Of a DNA stretch of 14,069 nucleotides, positions 13,351 through 14,069 are shown piece by piece. The DNA is from an uncultured Pseudomonadota bacterium. GTDB lineage: Bacteria > Pseudomonadota > Gammaproteobacteria > Burkholderiales > Rhodocyclaceae. Under the pieces are notes generated by a model. It was given only the letters and a program-made list of their open reading frames with translations, had not been told where the DNA came from and did no database searches. Location: the NCBI GenBank assembly GCA_946479855.1, contig CAMLHL010000067.1, forward strand, positions 1 through 14,069, in the 5' to 3' direction. Each line of letters opens with the position of its first letter. The first letter of the stretch is position 1. Made by a program: the position numbers and the translations under genes.

Positions 13351-13372
13351 GGCGGGCAGTCGGCTGCCCGCC
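13351..13372 (-). other. Perfect hairpin between binding-protein and permease genes
   Basis: GGCGGGCAG (13351-13359) and CTGCCCGCC (13364-13372) form a perfect 9-bp stem with a 4-nt loop. No T-run follows on the minus strand, so it is unlikely to be an intrinsic terminator. In many importer operons a stable stem after the binding-protein gene protects the upstream message from 3' exonucleases, giving an excess of binding protein over membrane subunits. The same role is inferred here. Confidence 0.7.
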
Positions 13373-13388
13373 GGGGACGATCAGGGGC

Positions 13389-14069
13389 TTACTTGCCCTT
13401 TACCGTGCTGTTCCACTGCTTGAGAAACTCGAGGCGCTTGGCCTGATCGAGGTAGGTCAGCAGGCCGGTGCCGATCGGCACCGGGCGCAGTGCGTCGCCG
13501 AGCTGTTTCTTCAGGCCGCTGGCCGTCGTTTCGCCTTCGACGTCAGGGCGGATGGCGTAGAGATCGGCCTTGTTGGCGATGGTCTCCTGGCCCTTCTTCG
13601 ACAGCACGTAATCCAGCCAGAGCTTGGCGGCATTCGGGTGCCTGGCGTTCTTGGCGATGAACATGACGCGGCTGAGCACCAGCGTGTAGTCCTTGGGCAG
13701 CACGATGCCCAGCGACGGGTCCTTCTTGACGCGGGTCAGCGCGTAGGCGGCGTTCAGGTTGTAGCCGATCAGGTTCTCGCCGGAGGCGATGCGTTCCATC
13801 ATCGTTCCGGTCGACGCCTGGACGCGCACCTGGACGCCGCCGAAGCCCTTCAGCAAATCGGCAAAACCGGGGCCGTTGACCTGCTTGTCCTGGGTCACCA
13901 GCATGAAGCCGACGCCGGATTTCTCCGGATCGTAGGTGGTGACCTTGCCCTTGTACTTGTCGGCCTGGCTGGCCAGCAGCTTGATGAAGTCGGCGTGGCT
14001 CTGCGGCACGTCGGCGGCCGGCACCAGGCGCTTGTTGTAGACGATGCCGATCGGCTCGTAGGTGGTGCC
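13389..14069 (-). CDS. ABC transporter periplasmic solute-binding protein, C-terminal 226 residues, cut by window edge
   Basis: The frame is open to the right edge, so the signal peptide and N-lobe are missing. The visible part begins GTTYEPIGIVYNKRLVPAAD, typical of family-1 extracellular solute-binding proteins (FbpA/AfuA-like): a strand followed by VYNK. It continues YDPEKSGVGFML, ASGENLIGYNLNAAYAL, AKLWLDYVLSKKGQETIANK and LYAIRPDVEGE, ending TVKGK. The apparent start at 14024 is an internal GTG, not the true start. FbpA-like proteins bind ferric iron through a pair of adjacent tyrosines; that pair is not evident here (single Tyr in IGYN and DLYAIR), so iron is possible but not shown. Other substrates of the class, such as 2-aminoethylphosphonate, remain open. 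It is the first visible gene of the operon with the permease and ATPase. Confidence 0.9.
   Translation of the reverse strand, partial: GTTYEPIGIVYNKRLVPAADVPQSHADFIKLLASQADKYKGKVTTYDPEKSGVGFMLVTQDKQVNGPGFADLLKGFGGVQVRVQASTGTMMERIASGENLIGYNLNAAYALTRVKKDPSLGIVLPKDYTLVLSRVMFIAKNARHPNAAKLWLDYVLSKKGQETIANKADLYAIRPDVEGETTASGLKKQLGDALRPVPIGTGLLTYLDQAKRLEFLKQWNSTVKGK

Noticed and set aside
12178..13446. 422-codon plus-strand ORF rich in Asp, Glu, Gln, Arg and His
   Set aside because: It is antisense to the fused permease and the binding-protein end. The polar composition is what the complement of hydrophobic codons gives.

Overview
The window is high-G+C, densely coded proteobacterial chromosome. 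Gene content and order (rpsU-yqeY-dnaG-rpoD divergent from tsaD, a clade-3 catalase, a DUF3422 protein, an AbrB-type permease) suggest a betaproteobacterium, probably of the Rhodocyclales (Dechloromonas/Azonexus-like). The taxon is an inference from protein character, since no rRNA gene is present. No mobile element, CRISPR array, tRNA or rRNA gene was seen, and no gene-free stretch exceeds 300 bases.

Positions 1-3525 hold the macromolecular synthesis operon on the minus strand. It runs rpsU (S21), yqeY, dnaG (primase), then rpoD (sigma-70, cut by the left edge). A terminator-like hairpin sits between rpsU and yqeY, and an extended -10 promoter lies in the dnaG-rpoD gap. Together these offer a way to make much S21, little primase and independently tuned sigma factor. 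tsaD (tRNA t6A synthesis) diverges from rpsU. Its -10 lies so close to the ATG that its mRNA is probably leaderless. tsaD converges on an MgtC/SapB-family membrane protein with 1 bp between stop codons.

Positions 5356-7916 look like a peroxide-defence unit on the minus strand: an unannotated 30-codon ORF, katA (catalase), tpx (thiol peroxidase) and a small cupin, ending in a probable terminator. A four-part OxyR-like site (ATAG-N7-CAAT-N7-ATAT-N7-CGAT) abuts a promoter upstream of the small ORF.

Positions 7913-10494 hold a second minus-strand operon: an AbrB-family permease, a 59-codon ORF joined to it by an ATGA stop/start overlap, and a DUF3422 membrane-anchored protein whose stop codon lies inside the OxyR-like site. 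Positions 10520-14069 hold an ABC importer of the iron/AfuABC-FbpABC class (binding protein cut by the right edge, fused permease, ATPase), closed by a strong intrinsic terminator.

Most of the window is recognisable housekeeping and transport. The least described items are the two small ORFs, the OxyR-like control region and the leaderless tsaD start.
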